A DNA stretch of 64,000 bases from Fodinibacter sp963707895 (GTDB lineage Bacteria > Actinomycetota > Actinomycetes > Actinomycetales > Dermatophilaceae). A program made the translations under genes and the position numbers. Positions 26,383 to 34,553 of the stretch are shown here, piece by piece (positions within the stretch are counted from its first letter, which is position 1; the number at the start of each line of letters is the position of its first letter). The notes below the pieces were generated by a model that was given only the letters and a program-made list of their open reading frames with translations, was not told the origin of the DNA and did no database searches. The stretch is from the NCBI GenBank assembly GCA_963707895.1, contig CAVPRS010000011.1, positions 434,001 through 498,000 on the forward strand, written 5' to 3'.

Positions 26383-26982
26383 GTGTACGAAGGCGCGGTC
26401 CAGGACCTCATCGACGAGCTCGGCAGGCTGCCGGGCGTCGGTCCCAAGAGCGCGCAGCGCATCGCGTTCCACCTGCTGCAGGCCGACCCGGCCGACGTCG
26501 ACCGCCTGGTGCTGTCGCTGACCGAGGTCAAGGCGCGGGTGCGGTTCTGCGAGCTCTGCTTCAACGTCGCCGAGGCCACCCGCTGCCGGATCTGCCTCGA
26601 CCCGCGCCGCGACCTGCACGCGATCTGCGTCGTCGAGGAGCCCAAGGACGTCGTCGCCATCGAGCGCACCCGTGAGTTCCGCGGGCGCTACCACGTGCTG
26701 GGCGGTGCGATCAGCCCGATCGACGGCATCGGCCCCGACGACCTGCGTGTGCGCGAGCTGCTCGCCCGGCTCGGCGACGGCGTCGTCACCGAGGTGATCA
26801 TCGCGACCGACCCCAACCTCGAGGGCGAGGCCACGGCCAGCTACCTCTCGCGGATGCTCAAGGTCTTCGGCCTGCGGGTCACCCGCCTGGCCTCGGGGCT
26901 CCCGGTCGGGGGCGACCTCGAGTACGCCGACGAGGTCACCCTGGGCCGGGCGTTCGAGGGACGGAGGCTGCTCGATGTCTGA
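26383..26982 (+). CDS. recR: recombination mediator protein RecR
   Basis: 199 residues from GTG 26383 (MYEGAVQDLIDELGRLPGVG). It has the helix-hairpin-helix GVGPKSAQRIAFHLL, a four-Cys zinc finger (CELC and CRIC), a Toprim domain (AICVVEEPKDVVAIERT, EVIIATDPNLEGEATA) and the C-terminal ASGLPVGGDLEYADEVTL Walker-like segment. It loads RecA together with RecF/RecO. It overlaps the DUF5063 gene by eight bases. Confidence 0.97.
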   Translation: MYEGAVQDLIDELGRLPGVGPKSAQRIAFHLLQADPADVDRLVLSLTEVKARVRFCELCFNVAEATRCRICLDPRRDLHAICVVEEPKDVVAIERTREFRGRYHVLGGAISPIDGIGPDDLRVRELLARLGDGVVTEVIIATDPNLEGEATASYLSRMLKVFGLRVTRLASGLPVGGDLEYADEVTLGRAFEGRRLLDV

Positions 26983-27529
26983 CGACTGGACCGTGCTCGC
27001 CGAGGAGTCCGCGGCCGACGCCCGGATGTACCTCATCACCGTCCGCGAGATCGCGGCCGGCAACAGCCCCGACGCGACCCTGCCGATGGCGCTGCTCGCG
27101 CTCTCGCAGGTGCTCGTCATGGGCGCCCGGCTCGGCGCGGTCGAGGACGTCGTGCCGGTGGCGCGCTTCGAGCCCGACCCCGGTCCGGATGCCGAGGTCG
27201 ACCCGCTGCGCGAGAACCTCGCCAACGTCTTCGAGGGGCTCGACGAGTACGCCGACGTCGCCGACCCGGTGCTCGACCCCGAGCCCACCGTCGGCTTCCT
27301 CAGCAACGACCTGGTCGACATCGCCTCGGCGCTCAGCCACGGCCTGAGCCACCACGACGCCGGCCGACCGGTCGAGGCGTTGTGGTGGTGGCAGTTCAGC
27401 TACCTCTCGTACTGGGGAGAACGGGCCGCCGCGGCCCTGCGCGTCGTGCAGGCGCTGCTCGCCCACGTGCGGCTCGACGCCGACCCGGATGCCGTGTCCG
27501 AGGCCGAGTTCGACGCCCTCCACCCCTGA
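26975..27529 (+). CDS. DUF5063 protein
   Basis: 184 residues from ATG 26975, inside the end of recR. Helical, acidic, with LRENLANVFEGLDEYADV and SNDLVDIASALSHGLSHHD and a Trp-rich stretch (ALWWWQFSYLSYWGERAAAAL). DUF5063 proteins occur next to recR in many actinobacteria; the function is unknown, and coupling to recR hints at a replication or repair link. Confidence 0.85.
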   Translation: MSDDWTVLAEESAADARMYLITVREIAAGNSPDATLPMALLALSQVLVMGARLGAVEDVVPVARFEPDPGPDAEVDPLRENLANVFEGLDEYADVADPVLDPEPTVGFLSNDLVDIASALSHGLSHHDAGRPVEALWWWQFSYLSYWGERAAAALRVVQALLAHVRLDADPDAVSEAEFDALHP

Positions 27530-27540
27530 GCCCGACCTCT

Positions 27541-27617
27541 CCCGACTTATTGCGAAATACCCACCCCAGAGCGGCCCCGAAGGGCCTTCCCGGGTGGGTA
27601 TTTCGCAATAAGTCGGG
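27541..27617. repeat. intergenic palindromic repeat, copy 1 (26-bp perfect arms)
   Basis: The 26-base arms at 27541-27566 and 27592-27617 are perfectly complementary; the loop of 25 bases holds a GGCCCC/GGGCC mini-stem. The outer end reads CCCGACTTATTGCGA. Related elements lie at 28806, 28884 and 45129. It sits between convergent genes and so also serves as a terminator; the right arm ends one base before the stop codon of the reductase gene. Confidence 0.8.
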
Positions 27618-27618
27618 T

Positions 27619-28743
27619 TCAGGGGGCCGGGGGGAGGTCTCCGGACGCCACCGCGGCGCGCAGGTCGTCGGTCGCGTCCCAGTCGTTGGCGTGCATCGCC
27701 GCGACGACCCGGCCCTCACGCAGCCAGAACGCCCGGAACTCCAGCTTCTCCAGGCTCCCGTGCACCACGACCTCGTCGTCGGCGCCGGCGTTGCCGACGT
27801 ACTCCATGCCGAGGTCGTACTGGTCGGTGAAGAAGTACGGCAGCACGTCGTAGACCTCGTCGCCACCGGCGAGGTTGTGCGCGGCCACCTTGGCCTGGTT
27901 GATGGCGGTGTCCCAGTGCTCGACCCGGATCCGGCGACCGAGCACCGGGTGGGCGTGGTTGGCGATGTCCCCGATGGCGAGCACGCTCGGCACCGACGTG
28001 TGCAGTCCGGCGTCCACGAGCACCCCGTTGTCGACGGCCAGCCCGGCGGCCTCGGCCAGCGCCACCCGCGGCGTGACCCCGACCCCTGCGACGACGAGGT
28101 CGGCGCCGGCCAGGTCCGCCGCGCTCACCTGGGTGCCCAGGCGCAGGTCGACGCCGTGGGAGCGGTGCAGGTCGGCGAACGCCTGCGCCACGGTCGGCCC
28201 GAGCACCCGCAGCAGGGGCAGGTCGGCGGTCTCGAAGACGGTCACCTCGCACCCGGCGGTGCGCGCCGCGGCCGCGACCTCGAGGCCGATCCAGCCGGCG
28301 CCGACGACGGCGATCCGCCCCCCGTCGGCGAAGGCCGCCTTGAGCCGGTCGCTGTCCTCGATCGTGCGCAGGTAGGCGGTGGGCACGCCGCTCTCCTCGG
28401 CGACCGCGAGCCGCCGCGGCTCGGCCCCGGTGGCCAGCAGCAGCCGCTCGTAGGTGAGGTCGCCGGTCGCGGTGTGCACCACGTGCGCGTCGGTGTCGAC
28501 CGCGGTCGCCTCGACCCCGAGCCGCAGGTCGACGTCGTGCTCGGCGTACCACTCGAGCGGGTGCACGAAGGCGTCGTCGATCGGGTCGTTGCCCAGCAGG
28601 TAGCCCTTCGACAGCGGCGGGCGCTCGTAGGGTGCGTGCTCCTCCGCGCCGACCAGCACGACCGGGCCGTCGTAGCCCTGCTCGCGCAGCTCGGTAGCGG
28701 CGGTGCCGCCGGCCAACCCGGCGCCGACGATGACGATCGACAT
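27619..28743 (-). CDS. FAD/NAD(P)-dependent ferredoxin-reductase-type oxidoreductase
   Basis: 374 residues from ATG 28743. FAD-binding Rossmann motif IVIVGAGLAGGTAATELRE, NAD-binding motif IAVVGAGWIGLEVAAAARTAG and the FAD-closing segment VLAIGDIANH identify the class of rubredoxin/ferredoxin reductases. The C-terminal reductase domain is truncated-type (ends at FWLREGRVVAAMHANDWDA). No ferredoxin or monooxygenase lies next to it, so the electron acceptor is unknown. Confidence 0.9.
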   Translation of the reverse strand: MSIVIVGAGLAGGTAATELREQGYDGPVVLVGAEEHAPYERPPLSKGYLLGNDPIDDAFVHPLEWYAEHDVDLRLGVEATAVDTDAHVVHTATGDLTYERLLLATGAEPRRLAVAEESGVPTAYLRTIEDSDRLKAAFADGGRIAVVGAGWIGLEVAAAARTAGCEVTVFETADLPLLRVLGPTVAQAFADLHRSHGVDLRLGTQVSAADLAGADLVVAGVGVTPRVALAEAAGLAVDNGVLVDAGLHTSVPSVLAIGDIANHAHPVLGRRIRVEHWDTAINQAKVAAHNLAGGDEVYDVLPYFFTDQYDLGMEYVGNAGADDEVVVHGSLEKLEFRAFWLREGRVVAAMHANDWDATDDLRAAVASGDLPPAP

Positions 28744-28805
28744 GGTGCCTCCTCAGGTGCGTGCTCGCGACGCTACGCCGGGTGCGGTCACGCGCCGCCC
28801 CCACC

Positions 28806-28877
28806 CCCCGACTTTGTGCGAGCGACCCCGAAGGAGCCCCCGAAGGCCCGCTCGGGTGGGTGGATCGCCATGAGTCG
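28806..28877. repeat. intergenic palindromic repeat, copy 2 (degenerate)
   Basis: It begins CCCGACTTTGTGCGA and ends with GGGTGGGTGGATCGCCATG followed by AGTCG; it aligns with copy 1 at both ends and shares CCCCGAAGG in the middle, but the arms have diverged. It lies in the 315-base gap between two divergent genes. Confidence 0.6.
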
Positions 28878-28883
28878 TGACTC

Positions 28884-28952
28884 CGTGCGACCTACCTGCG
28901 GTTTTCTGCGGCCAGGGCCCCGGAAACCACACCCAAGTCGCACGAGGTGGGG
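28884..28952. repeat. intergenic palindromic repeat, copy 3
   Basis: CGTGCGAC (28884-28891) pairs with GTCGCACG (28937-28944). The inner ACCTGCGGTTTT matches the reverse complement of copy 4 at 45129-45204. Copies 2 and 3 are separated by six bases. The rest of the gap up to 29058 holds the lysC promoter region (a -10-like TTAGAG near 29012) and nothing else recognisable. Confidence 0.6.
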
Positions 28953-29058
28953 GAGGGGCGGATGGCGCGTGCCCGGCATCCGGGCGTCGGTTCCGGTCCG
29001 TGGACGTCCGGTTAGAGTGGGCGAGACCCCACACGTACCACTGTCACGGGAGTAGCAC

Positions 29059-30333
29059 GTGCCCATCGTCGTCCAGAAGTACGGCGGATCGTCGCTGGCC
29101 GACGCCGAGAGCATCAAGCGGGTCGCCCGTCGGATCGCCGAGACGAAGAAGGCCGGTCACGACGTCGTCGTGGCCGTCTCGGCGATGGGGGACTCCACCG
29201 ACGACCTGCTCGACCTCGCCCAGGAGGTCAGCCCGGTGCCGCCGCCGCGCGAGCTCGACATGCTGATGACGGCCGGGGAGCGGATCTCGATGGCCCTGGT
29301 CGCGATGGCGATCTCCGACCTCGGGTTCAGCGCCCGCTCCTTCACCGGCAGCCAGGCCGGCGTCATCACCGACGGCGTGCACGGCAGGGCGAAGATCATC
29401 GACGTCACCCCGGGCCGCATCACCGAGGCGCTCGGCAAGGGCCACATCGTCATCGTCGCCGGGTTCCAGGGCGTCAGCCAGGGCACCAAGGAGATCACCA
29501 CCCTGGGCCGCGGCGGCACCGACACCACCGCCGTCGCCCTCGCGGCCGCCCTTCAAGCGGAGGTGTGCGAGATCTACACCGACGTCGACGGCGTGTTCAC
29601 CGCAGACCCGCGCATCGTGCCCGCGGCCCGCAAGATCGACCGCATCTCCAACGAGGAGATGCTCGAGCTCGCCGCCTCGGGCTCGAAGGTGCTGCACCTG
29701 CGCAGCGTCGAGTACGCCCGGCGCTTCGACATCCCCATCCACGTGCGGTCGTCGTTCTCCCACAAGGAGGGCACGATCGTCACGGACCAGCCAGGACCCG
29801 AAGGAGACGCCGTGGAAGCCCCGATCATCGCCGGTGTGGCCCACGACCGCAGCGAGGCCAAGGTCACCGTCGTCGGCGTGCCCGACCGCACCGGCATGGC
29901 TGCGCTCATCTTCGAGGCGGTGACCCTGGCGCAGATCAACATCGACATGATCGTGCAGAACGTCTCCGCCACCGCCACCGGCCTCACCGACATCTCGTTC
30001 ACGCTGCCCAAGGACGACGGCACCGCCGCGGTCGAGGCGCTCCAGGGCATCCAGGGCGAGGTCGGGTTCACCTCGATCCAGTACGACGACCAGATCGGCA
30101 AGCTCTCGCTGGTCGGCGCCGGCATGCGCTCCAACCCGGGCGTCTCGGCGACGTTCTTCAAGGCCCTGGCCAACGCCGGGGTCAACATCGAGATGATCTC
30201 GACCTCCGAGATCCGCATCTCGGTCATCACCCGTGACGACCTGCTCGACGAGGCCGTGCGGGCGGTGCACACCGCGTTCGGCCTGGACTCCAGCGAGGGA
30301 GAGGCCGTCGTCTACGGGGGCACCGGCCGCTGA
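29059..30333 (+). CDS. lysC: aspartate kinase
   Basis: 424 residues from GTG 29059. Kinase motifs are VVQKYGGSSLADAESI, GRGGTDTTAVALAAAL and YTDVDGVFTADPRIVP; two C-terminal ACT domains follow (TVVGVPDRTGMAALIFEAV, LVGAGMRSNPGVSATFFKAL with the allosteric NIEMISTSEIRISVI). It phosphorylates aspartate, first step toward lysine, diaminopimelate, threonine and methionine. An internal ribosome site at 29801 probably also yields a separate beta subunit. It is followed after one base by an aspartate-semialdehyde dehydrogenase homologue. Confidence 0.96.
   Translation: MPIVVQKYGGSSLADAESIKRVARRIAETKKAGHDVVVAVSAMGDSTDDLLDLAQEVSPVPPPRELDMLMTAGERISMALVAMAISDLGFSARSFTGSQAGVITDGVHGRAKIIDVTPGRITEALGKGHIVIVAGFQGVSQGTKEITTLGRGGTDTTAVALAAALQAEVCEIYTDVDGVFTADPRIVPAARKIDRISNEEMLELAASGSKVLHLRSVEYARRFDIPIHVRSSFSHKEGTIVTDQPGPEGDAVEAPIIAGVAHDRSEAKVTVVGVPDRTGMAALIFEAVTLAQINIDMIVQNVSATATGLTDISFTLPKDDGTAAVEALQGIQGEVGFTSIQYDDQIGKLSLVGAGMRSNPGVSATFFKALANAGVNIEMISTSEIRISVITRDDLLDEAVRAVHTAFGLDSSEGEAVVYGGTGR
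29801..29814 (+). promoter_or_regulatory. internal ribosome site and GTG start for the LysC beta subunit
   Basis: AAGGAG at 29801-29806 precedes GTG 29812 by five bases inside lysC, at codon 252 (MEAPIIAGVAHDR in the shorter product). The position just before the ACT domains matches the internal start known for alpha2-beta2 aspartokinases of Corynebacterium and Bacillus. Confidence 0.65.
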
Positions 30334-30334
30334 C

Positions 30335-31429
30335 GTGACTGCCACCGGGGAGGGAACGGCCGGGAGCGCGCTGCCCACCCTGGGCATCGTGGGGGTCACC
30401 GGTGCCGTCGGCCGGGTCGTGCTCGACGTGCTGCCGACCCGTCACTCGCACTGGAGCGCGGTCCGCCTGGCCGCCGGAGCCGAGGACGTCGGCACCACCC
30501 TCCGGGTGGGCGGCGAGGACGTCGTCATCGAGGCGCTGACACCGGAGTTCTTCGACGGGCTCGACGTCGCGATCTTCGACATCCCGCCCTCGATCGCCAG
30601 GCACTGGGTCGAGCTCGCCGCCGCCCGCGGGGTGGTCGCCATCGACAACAGCACCGAGTTCCGCACCGAGCCCGACGTGCCGCTGGTCGTGCCCGAGGTC
30701 AACCCACGCCGGGTCGCCGACCGGCCGCGCGGCATCATCGCCAACCCCGGCGCCACCGTCATGACGATGATCGACGCGCTCGCCGTGCTGCACGGTGTCT
30801 ACGAGCTCACCGGCCTCGTCGTCACGACGCTCCAGGCGGCCTCCGGCCTCGGCCGCACCGGCATGACCCGGCTGCACGACGAGCTCGACGTCGTGCACGG
30901 CCACCGCGAGCTCGGCACCCGCCCGGGCGACGTGCGTCGCCTCATCGAGCACGAGCTCGGCGAGTCACCGTTCCCGGCACCGTTGGCGCTCAACGTCGTT
31001 CCCTTCGTGGGCCACCACGTAGGCGACGGCTGGACGTCCGAGGAGGTCAAGGTGCGCGAGGAGACCCGCAAGATCCTCGACCTGCCCGACCTGCCGATCT
31101 CGGCCACCTGCGTGCGGGTTCCGGTCGTGTCGTCGCACTCGGTCACCGTGCACGCCACGTTCGCCCAGAAGGTGAGCGTGGCCGACGCCCGCCAGGCCCT
31201 CGTCGAGGCGCCGGCGGTCGTGCTGCTCGACGACCCCGACGAGCCGGAGTTCCCGACCCCCAACGACGTCGTCGGCGCCGATCCGCGCTTCGCCGGGCGG
31301 CTGCGCCAGGCGCCGGAGTCGCCCCAGACCCTCGACCTGTTCATCTGCGGTGACAACCTGCGCAAGGGGGCGGCGCTCAACATGGTGCAGACCGCCGAGC
31401 TGGTGTCGGTCGAGCTGTCCGGGCGCTGA
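30335..31429 (+). CDS. aspartate-semialdehyde dehydrogenase homologue lacking the catalytic cysteine
   Basis: 364 residues from GTG 30335, one base after lysC ends. The fold is that of ASD: Rossmann start GIVGVTGAVGRVVLDVL, VVAIDNSTEF, the C-terminal CVRVPVVSSHSVTVHATFAQ with the active-site His, and GDNLRKGAALNMVQTAEL. The catalytic motif NCTTM is replaced by NPGATVM (Gly139-Ala140-Thr141), and the phosphate loop FSAGG is FDIPPS. Without the thiol the normal thioacyl intermediate cannot form. It is therefore a pseudoenzyme, a regulatory partner or an enzyme of another reaction. A true asd would have to lie elsewhere. Confidence 0.85.
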   Translation: MTATGEGTAGSALPTLGIVGVTGAVGRVVLDVLPTRHSHWSAVRLAAGAEDVGTTLRVGGEDVVIEALTPEFFDGLDVAIFDIPPSIARHWVELAAARGVVAIDNSTEFRTEPDVPLVVPEVNPRRVADRPRGIIANPGATVMTMIDALAVLHGVYELTGLVVTTLQAASGLGRTGMTRLHDELDVVHGHRELGTRPGDVRRLIEHELGESPFPAPLALNVVPFVGHHVGDGWTSEEVKVREETRKILDLPDLPISATCVRVPVVSSHSVTVHATFAQKVSVADARQALVEAPAVVLLDDPDEPEFPTPNDVVGADPRFAGRLRQAPESPQTLDLFICGDNLRKGAALNMVQTAELVSVELSGR

Positions 31430-31567
31430 GCCGAGACCGGATGGTGGCCGCCTGACCGGGGTGCCCGGCGACGCGCCACAATGGATGCCGTGGGTCCCGG
31501 CGGTGCCAACGCACCGTCGCCGGCCACACCCGACCTCCGCCACGACACAGCACCGCAGGAGCGCACC

Positions 31568-32767
31568 ATGACCGTCCGCACCGTCGCCATGCTCACCGCC
31601 GGAGGGCTGGCCCCGTGCCTCTCCTCGGCCGTCGGGGGCCTCATCCAGCGCTACAGCGAGCTGGCACCCGACGTCCGGATCATCGCCTACACCAACGGGT
31701 ACGCCGGGCTGCTCAAGGGCGAGTCGATCGAGGTCACCACGGCGGTGCGCGAGAAGGCGCACCTCCTGCACCGCTTCGGCGGCTCCCCGATCGGCAACAG
31801 CCGGGTCAAGCTCACCAACGTCGCCGACTGCGTCCGGCGCGGCCTGGTTCAGGAGGGCCAGGACCCGCTGCACGTCGCGGCCGAGCAGCTGACCGCCGAC
31901 GGCGTCGACGTGCTGCACACGATCGGGGGCGACGACACCAACACCACGGCCGCCGACCTCGCGGCCTACCTGCACGAGAACGACTACGAGCTCACCGTGG
32001 TGGGCCTGCCGAAGACGGTCGACAACGACGTGGTGCCCATCCGCCAGTCGCTGGGCGCGTGGACCGCCGCCGAGCAGGGCTCGATCTTCGCCCAGAACAT
32101 CATCGCCGAGCACACCTCGAACCCGCGGATGCTCATCGTGCACGAGGTCATGGGCCGCAACTGCGGGTGGCTCACCGCGGCGACCGCCGAGGCGTACCAC
32201 AACTGGGTCGCCGAGCAGGACTACGTGCCCGGCATCGGCAACGACCCGCGGCGCTGGGACGTGCACGCGGTCTTCGTGCCGGAGCGCCCCATCGACCTGC
32301 ACGCCGAGGCCGACCGGTTGCGTGCCGTGATGGACGAGCTGGGCTGCGTCAACGTCTTCCTGTCCGAGGGGGCCGGTGTGGCCGAGGTCGTCGCCGAGCT
32401 CGAGGCGGCCGGCCAGGAGGTGCCCAAGGACCCCTTCGGCCACGTCCAGCTCGACAAGGTCAACCCGGGCGCGTGGTTCGCCAAGCAGTTCGCCGAGCTG
32501 CTCGGTGCCGAGAAGACGATGGTGCAGAAGTCGGGCTACTTCGCGCGCTCGGCGGCGGCCAACGACCGGGACCTCGCCCTGATCAAGGAGTGCACCGACC
32601 TCGCGGTCGACTGCGCCCTGCGCGGCGAGGCCGGCGTCGTCGGGCACGACGAGGAGCGCGGCGGCGAGCTGCGGGCCATCGAGTTCCCGCGGATCAAGGG
32701 TGGCAAGGCCTTCGACGCCACCACGCCGTGGTTCACCGACCTGCTCGGGTCGATCGGCCAGGGCTGA
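31568..32767 (+). CDS. pfp: pyrophosphate-dependent 6-phosphofructokinase
   Basis: 399 residues from ATG 31568 with GGAG upstream. Motif TIGGDDTNTTA has Asp where ATP-dependent PFK has Gly, and GLPKTVDND has Lys where ATP enzymes have Gly; these two changes mark the PPi-using group. MGRNCGWLTA and FLSEGAG bind fructose 6-phosphate. It interconverts F6P and F1,6BP with PPi/Pi, so it can run glycolysis or gluconeogenesis. The residues support PPi use, though not the kinetic role. Confidence 0.9.
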   Translation: MTVRTVAMLTAGGLAPCLSSAVGGLIQRYSELAPDVRIIAYTNGYAGLLKGESIEVTTAVREKAHLLHRFGGSPIGNSRVKLTNVADCVRRGLVQEGQDPLHVAAEQLTADGVDVLHTIGGDDTNTTAADLAAYLHENDYELTVVGLPKTVDNDVVPIRQSLGAWTAAEQGSIFAQNIIAEHTSNPRMLIVHEVMGRNCGWLTAATAEAYHNWVAEQDYVPGIGNDPRRWDVHAVFVPERPIDLHAEADRLRAVMDELGCVNVFLSEGAGVAEVVAELEAAGQEVPKDPFGHVQLDKVNPGAWFAKQFAELLGAEKTMVQKSGYFARSAAANDRDLALIKECTDLAVDCALRGEAGVVGHDEERGGELRAIEFPRIKGGKAFDATTPWFTDLLGSIGQG

Positions 32768-32780
32768 CCGGAGCACGGCC

Positions 32781-32996
32781 GTGGTCGACGCCTGGTGGGT
32801 CGCGGTCTGGGTCTACGCGGTCCTGTTCGTGGGGCAGCGGCTGTGGCGTGCCCGACGGTGGGTACCCCCCGAGTGGCCCGACGCCGACTACGGCTGGAAG
32901 CTGACCCACCTGTTCTGGGTGCCGTTCAACGTGCTCGACGTGGTGTTCGGGCTACCGCTGGTGCTCGCGGTCGTCTTCGCCCTGCTCGCGATCTGA
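32781..32996 (+). CDS. small two-helix membrane protein
   Basis: 71 residues from GTG 32781, 13 bases after the PFK stop. Two hydrophobic segments (VAVWVYAVLFVGQRLW and VLDVVFGLPLVLAVVFALLAI) flank a charged loop (RARRWVPPEWPDADYGWKL). I do not know the family. It is probably co-transcribed with the PFK gene. Confidence 0.65.
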   Translation: MVDAWWVAVWVYAVLFVGQRLWRARRWVPPEWPDADYGWKLTHLFWVPFNVLDVVFGLPLVLAVVFALLAI

Positions 32997-33061
32997 GCGG
33001 GGCGGGCGGCGCGCGATCGCCCGCGCGCACGCCGCCACACCCCGCTCGAGGGAGTTCCCAC

Positions 33062-33098
33062 GGCGGTGGGTCGCACGCCGTCCGTGCGACCCACCGCC
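33062..33098 (+). terminator. strong terminator hairpin
   Basis: Perfect 16-bp arms (GGCGGTGGGTCGCACG at 33062-33077, partner 33083-33098) with a 5-base loop, 65 bases after the small membrane protein gene. It lies in the 326-base gap between convergent units (32997-33322). Confidence 0.75.
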
Positions 33099-33208
33099 CA
33101 CGAGGGGATCTGTTCAGACCCGGCCCCGGGTGGGCGTGCACCGTCCCCTGCGACGGTCACGGGACAACTCTGCACGACGTTCTCGACCCTCGCGCGGGTG
33201 CACCCATC

Positions 33209-33244
33209 CGAACCCATGGTGGTGCTAGCACCACCAAGGGTTCG
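33209..33244. repeat. 36-base near-perfect palindrome without loop
   Basis: The two 18-base halves (33209-33226 and 33227-33244) match at 17 of 18 positions with centre GGTGCTAGCACC. With no loop it looks more like a dimer-protein site than a terminator, yet it lies about 80 bases past the 3-prime end of the histidine kinase gene in a convergent gap. Nothing else is recognisable in this gap. Confidence 0.55.
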
Positions 33245-33322
33245 AGGATCACGACACCCCGTCAGGATCCACCGAATCAGTGGAACCAGTAGCCCGATTC
33301 CGTTGGTTCCGAAGGGAAGTCG

Positions 33323-34552
33323 TCAGCGCGGCTGGCGGGTCCCGGGAGCGAAGTGCCCCTCGACGGTGGTGCCGCGTCCCGGCGCGGAGATGATCCGGAG
33401 CTCGCCACCGGCAGCGCGGATCCGGTCCCGCATACCGGTCAGCCCGTGGGTCGATCGCACGGCAGCGGGGTCGAACCCGTGGCCGTCGTCGGTGATGCTG
33501 AACCGCAGCCCCCGGCCGGGCCCCTCCTCGTCGGAGGCCTGGACCGAGATGATCGAGCCCCCCGAGTGCCGGTCGGCGTTGTGGATCGCCTCGGTGCAGC
33601 AGAAGTAGACCGCCGCCTCGACCGACGGCGAGTGCCGGCTCAGGCCGTGCACGTCGACCGTGCACGGCAGGATCGTGCGGCGGGCCGCTGCCGGAAGGGC
33701 CCCCACCAGGCCTCGCTCGCCGAGGATCGGCGGGTAGATGCCGTGGGCCAGGTCGCGCAGGTCGCGGATCGCTGCCTCGAGCTGGTCCTGCAGGCCGTGC
33801 ACGATGGTGCGCGCCTGCGGCGGGTCCTGGTCCCACAGCCGGGTCACCCGGCCGAGGTTGACGGCGATCGTGGCCAGGCGTTGCTGCGCGCCGTCGTGCA
33901 GGTCGCGCTCGATCGAGCGGCGGGCCTCGATGGCCGCCACCGCGAGGCGGGCGCGCGACTCCTCGAGCTCGTGGGTGCGGTCTCCGAGCCGGATGACGTA
34001 GTCGCGCAGGCCCGCGACGAGCACGCTGACCAGCAGCGGCACGAAGAGCGCCACGATGAGCACCGTGCGCACCGTGACGGGGTGGGTCGACTCGTAGTCG
34101 GGCCACTGCGAGACGCCGATCGCGGCCACCACACCGGACAGCACCACCGTCATGACGATGGCGGGGGTGCGCCAGGCGGCCACCAGGTGGTCGGCCACGA
34201 TCACGAGCGGGAGCAGCAGGGCGAGGAGGCCCACGGGCGCCAGGAACGGCCCGACCCAGGTGATCGCGAGGGCGACGAGCCACGTCGCGACGATCGTGAC
34301 CGCTGCGGCGAGGGCGCTGCGGTCCCTGGCTGCGAGCAGCTCGGCGGCCAGGAGCAGGATGCCGCACGCGACGAGGGCGACCAGGTTGCCGACGATGGTG
34401 CGCGACGGCCCGAACACGAGGCGGAGGATCGCCAGCGCGAGCACCGACGACCAGATGGCCAGCAGGTTCACCCGCAGGTAGGCGCGCATCCGCGCCTCTC
34501 GGGAGGCGAGCCGGCCGCCGCGTCCGGCGAACCCGACCCGCGTCCGGTCCAC
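33323..34552 (-). CDS. sensor histidine kinase, NarL/HisKA_3 type
   Basis: 409 residues from 34552. The N-terminal half has about five membrane helices (NLLAIWSSVLALAILRLVF to LIVALFVPLLVSVLVAGL) without a large sensor domain. The dimerisation/phosphorylation helix is IERDLHDGAQQRLATIAV (His in DLHDG), and the ATPase domain has VYFCCTEAIHNADRHSG (N box) and ITDDGHGFDP (G1) with THGLTGMRDRI. It phosphorylates the LuxR-type regulator encoded just upstream; the signal is unknown, probably a membrane or envelope state. Confidence 0.92.
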   Translation of the reverse strand: MDRTRVGFAGRGGRLASREARMRAYLRVNLLAIWSSVLALAILRLVFGPSRTIVGNLVALVACGILLLAAELLAARDRSALAAAVTIVATWLVALAITWVGPFLAPVGLLALLLPLVIVADHLVAAWRTPAIVMTVVLSGVVAAIGVSQWPDYESTHPVTVRTVLIVALFVPLLVSVLVAGLRDYVIRLGDRTHELEESRARLAVAAIEARRSIERDLHDGAQQRLATIAVNLGRVTRLWDQDPPQARTIVHGLQDQLEAAIRDLRDLAHGIYPPILGERGLVGALPAAARRTILPCTVDVHGLSRHSPSVEAAVYFCCTEAIHNADRHSGGSIISVQASDEEGPGRGLRFSITDDGHGFDPAAVRSTHGLTGMRDRIRAAGGELRIISAPGRGTTVEGHFAPGTRQPR

Positions 34553-34553
34553 G

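Noticed and set aside
27619..28743. terminator-arm overlap as evidence that the reductase gene is truncated
   Set aside because: The right arm ends one base before the stop triplet, and the protein length is normal for the family.
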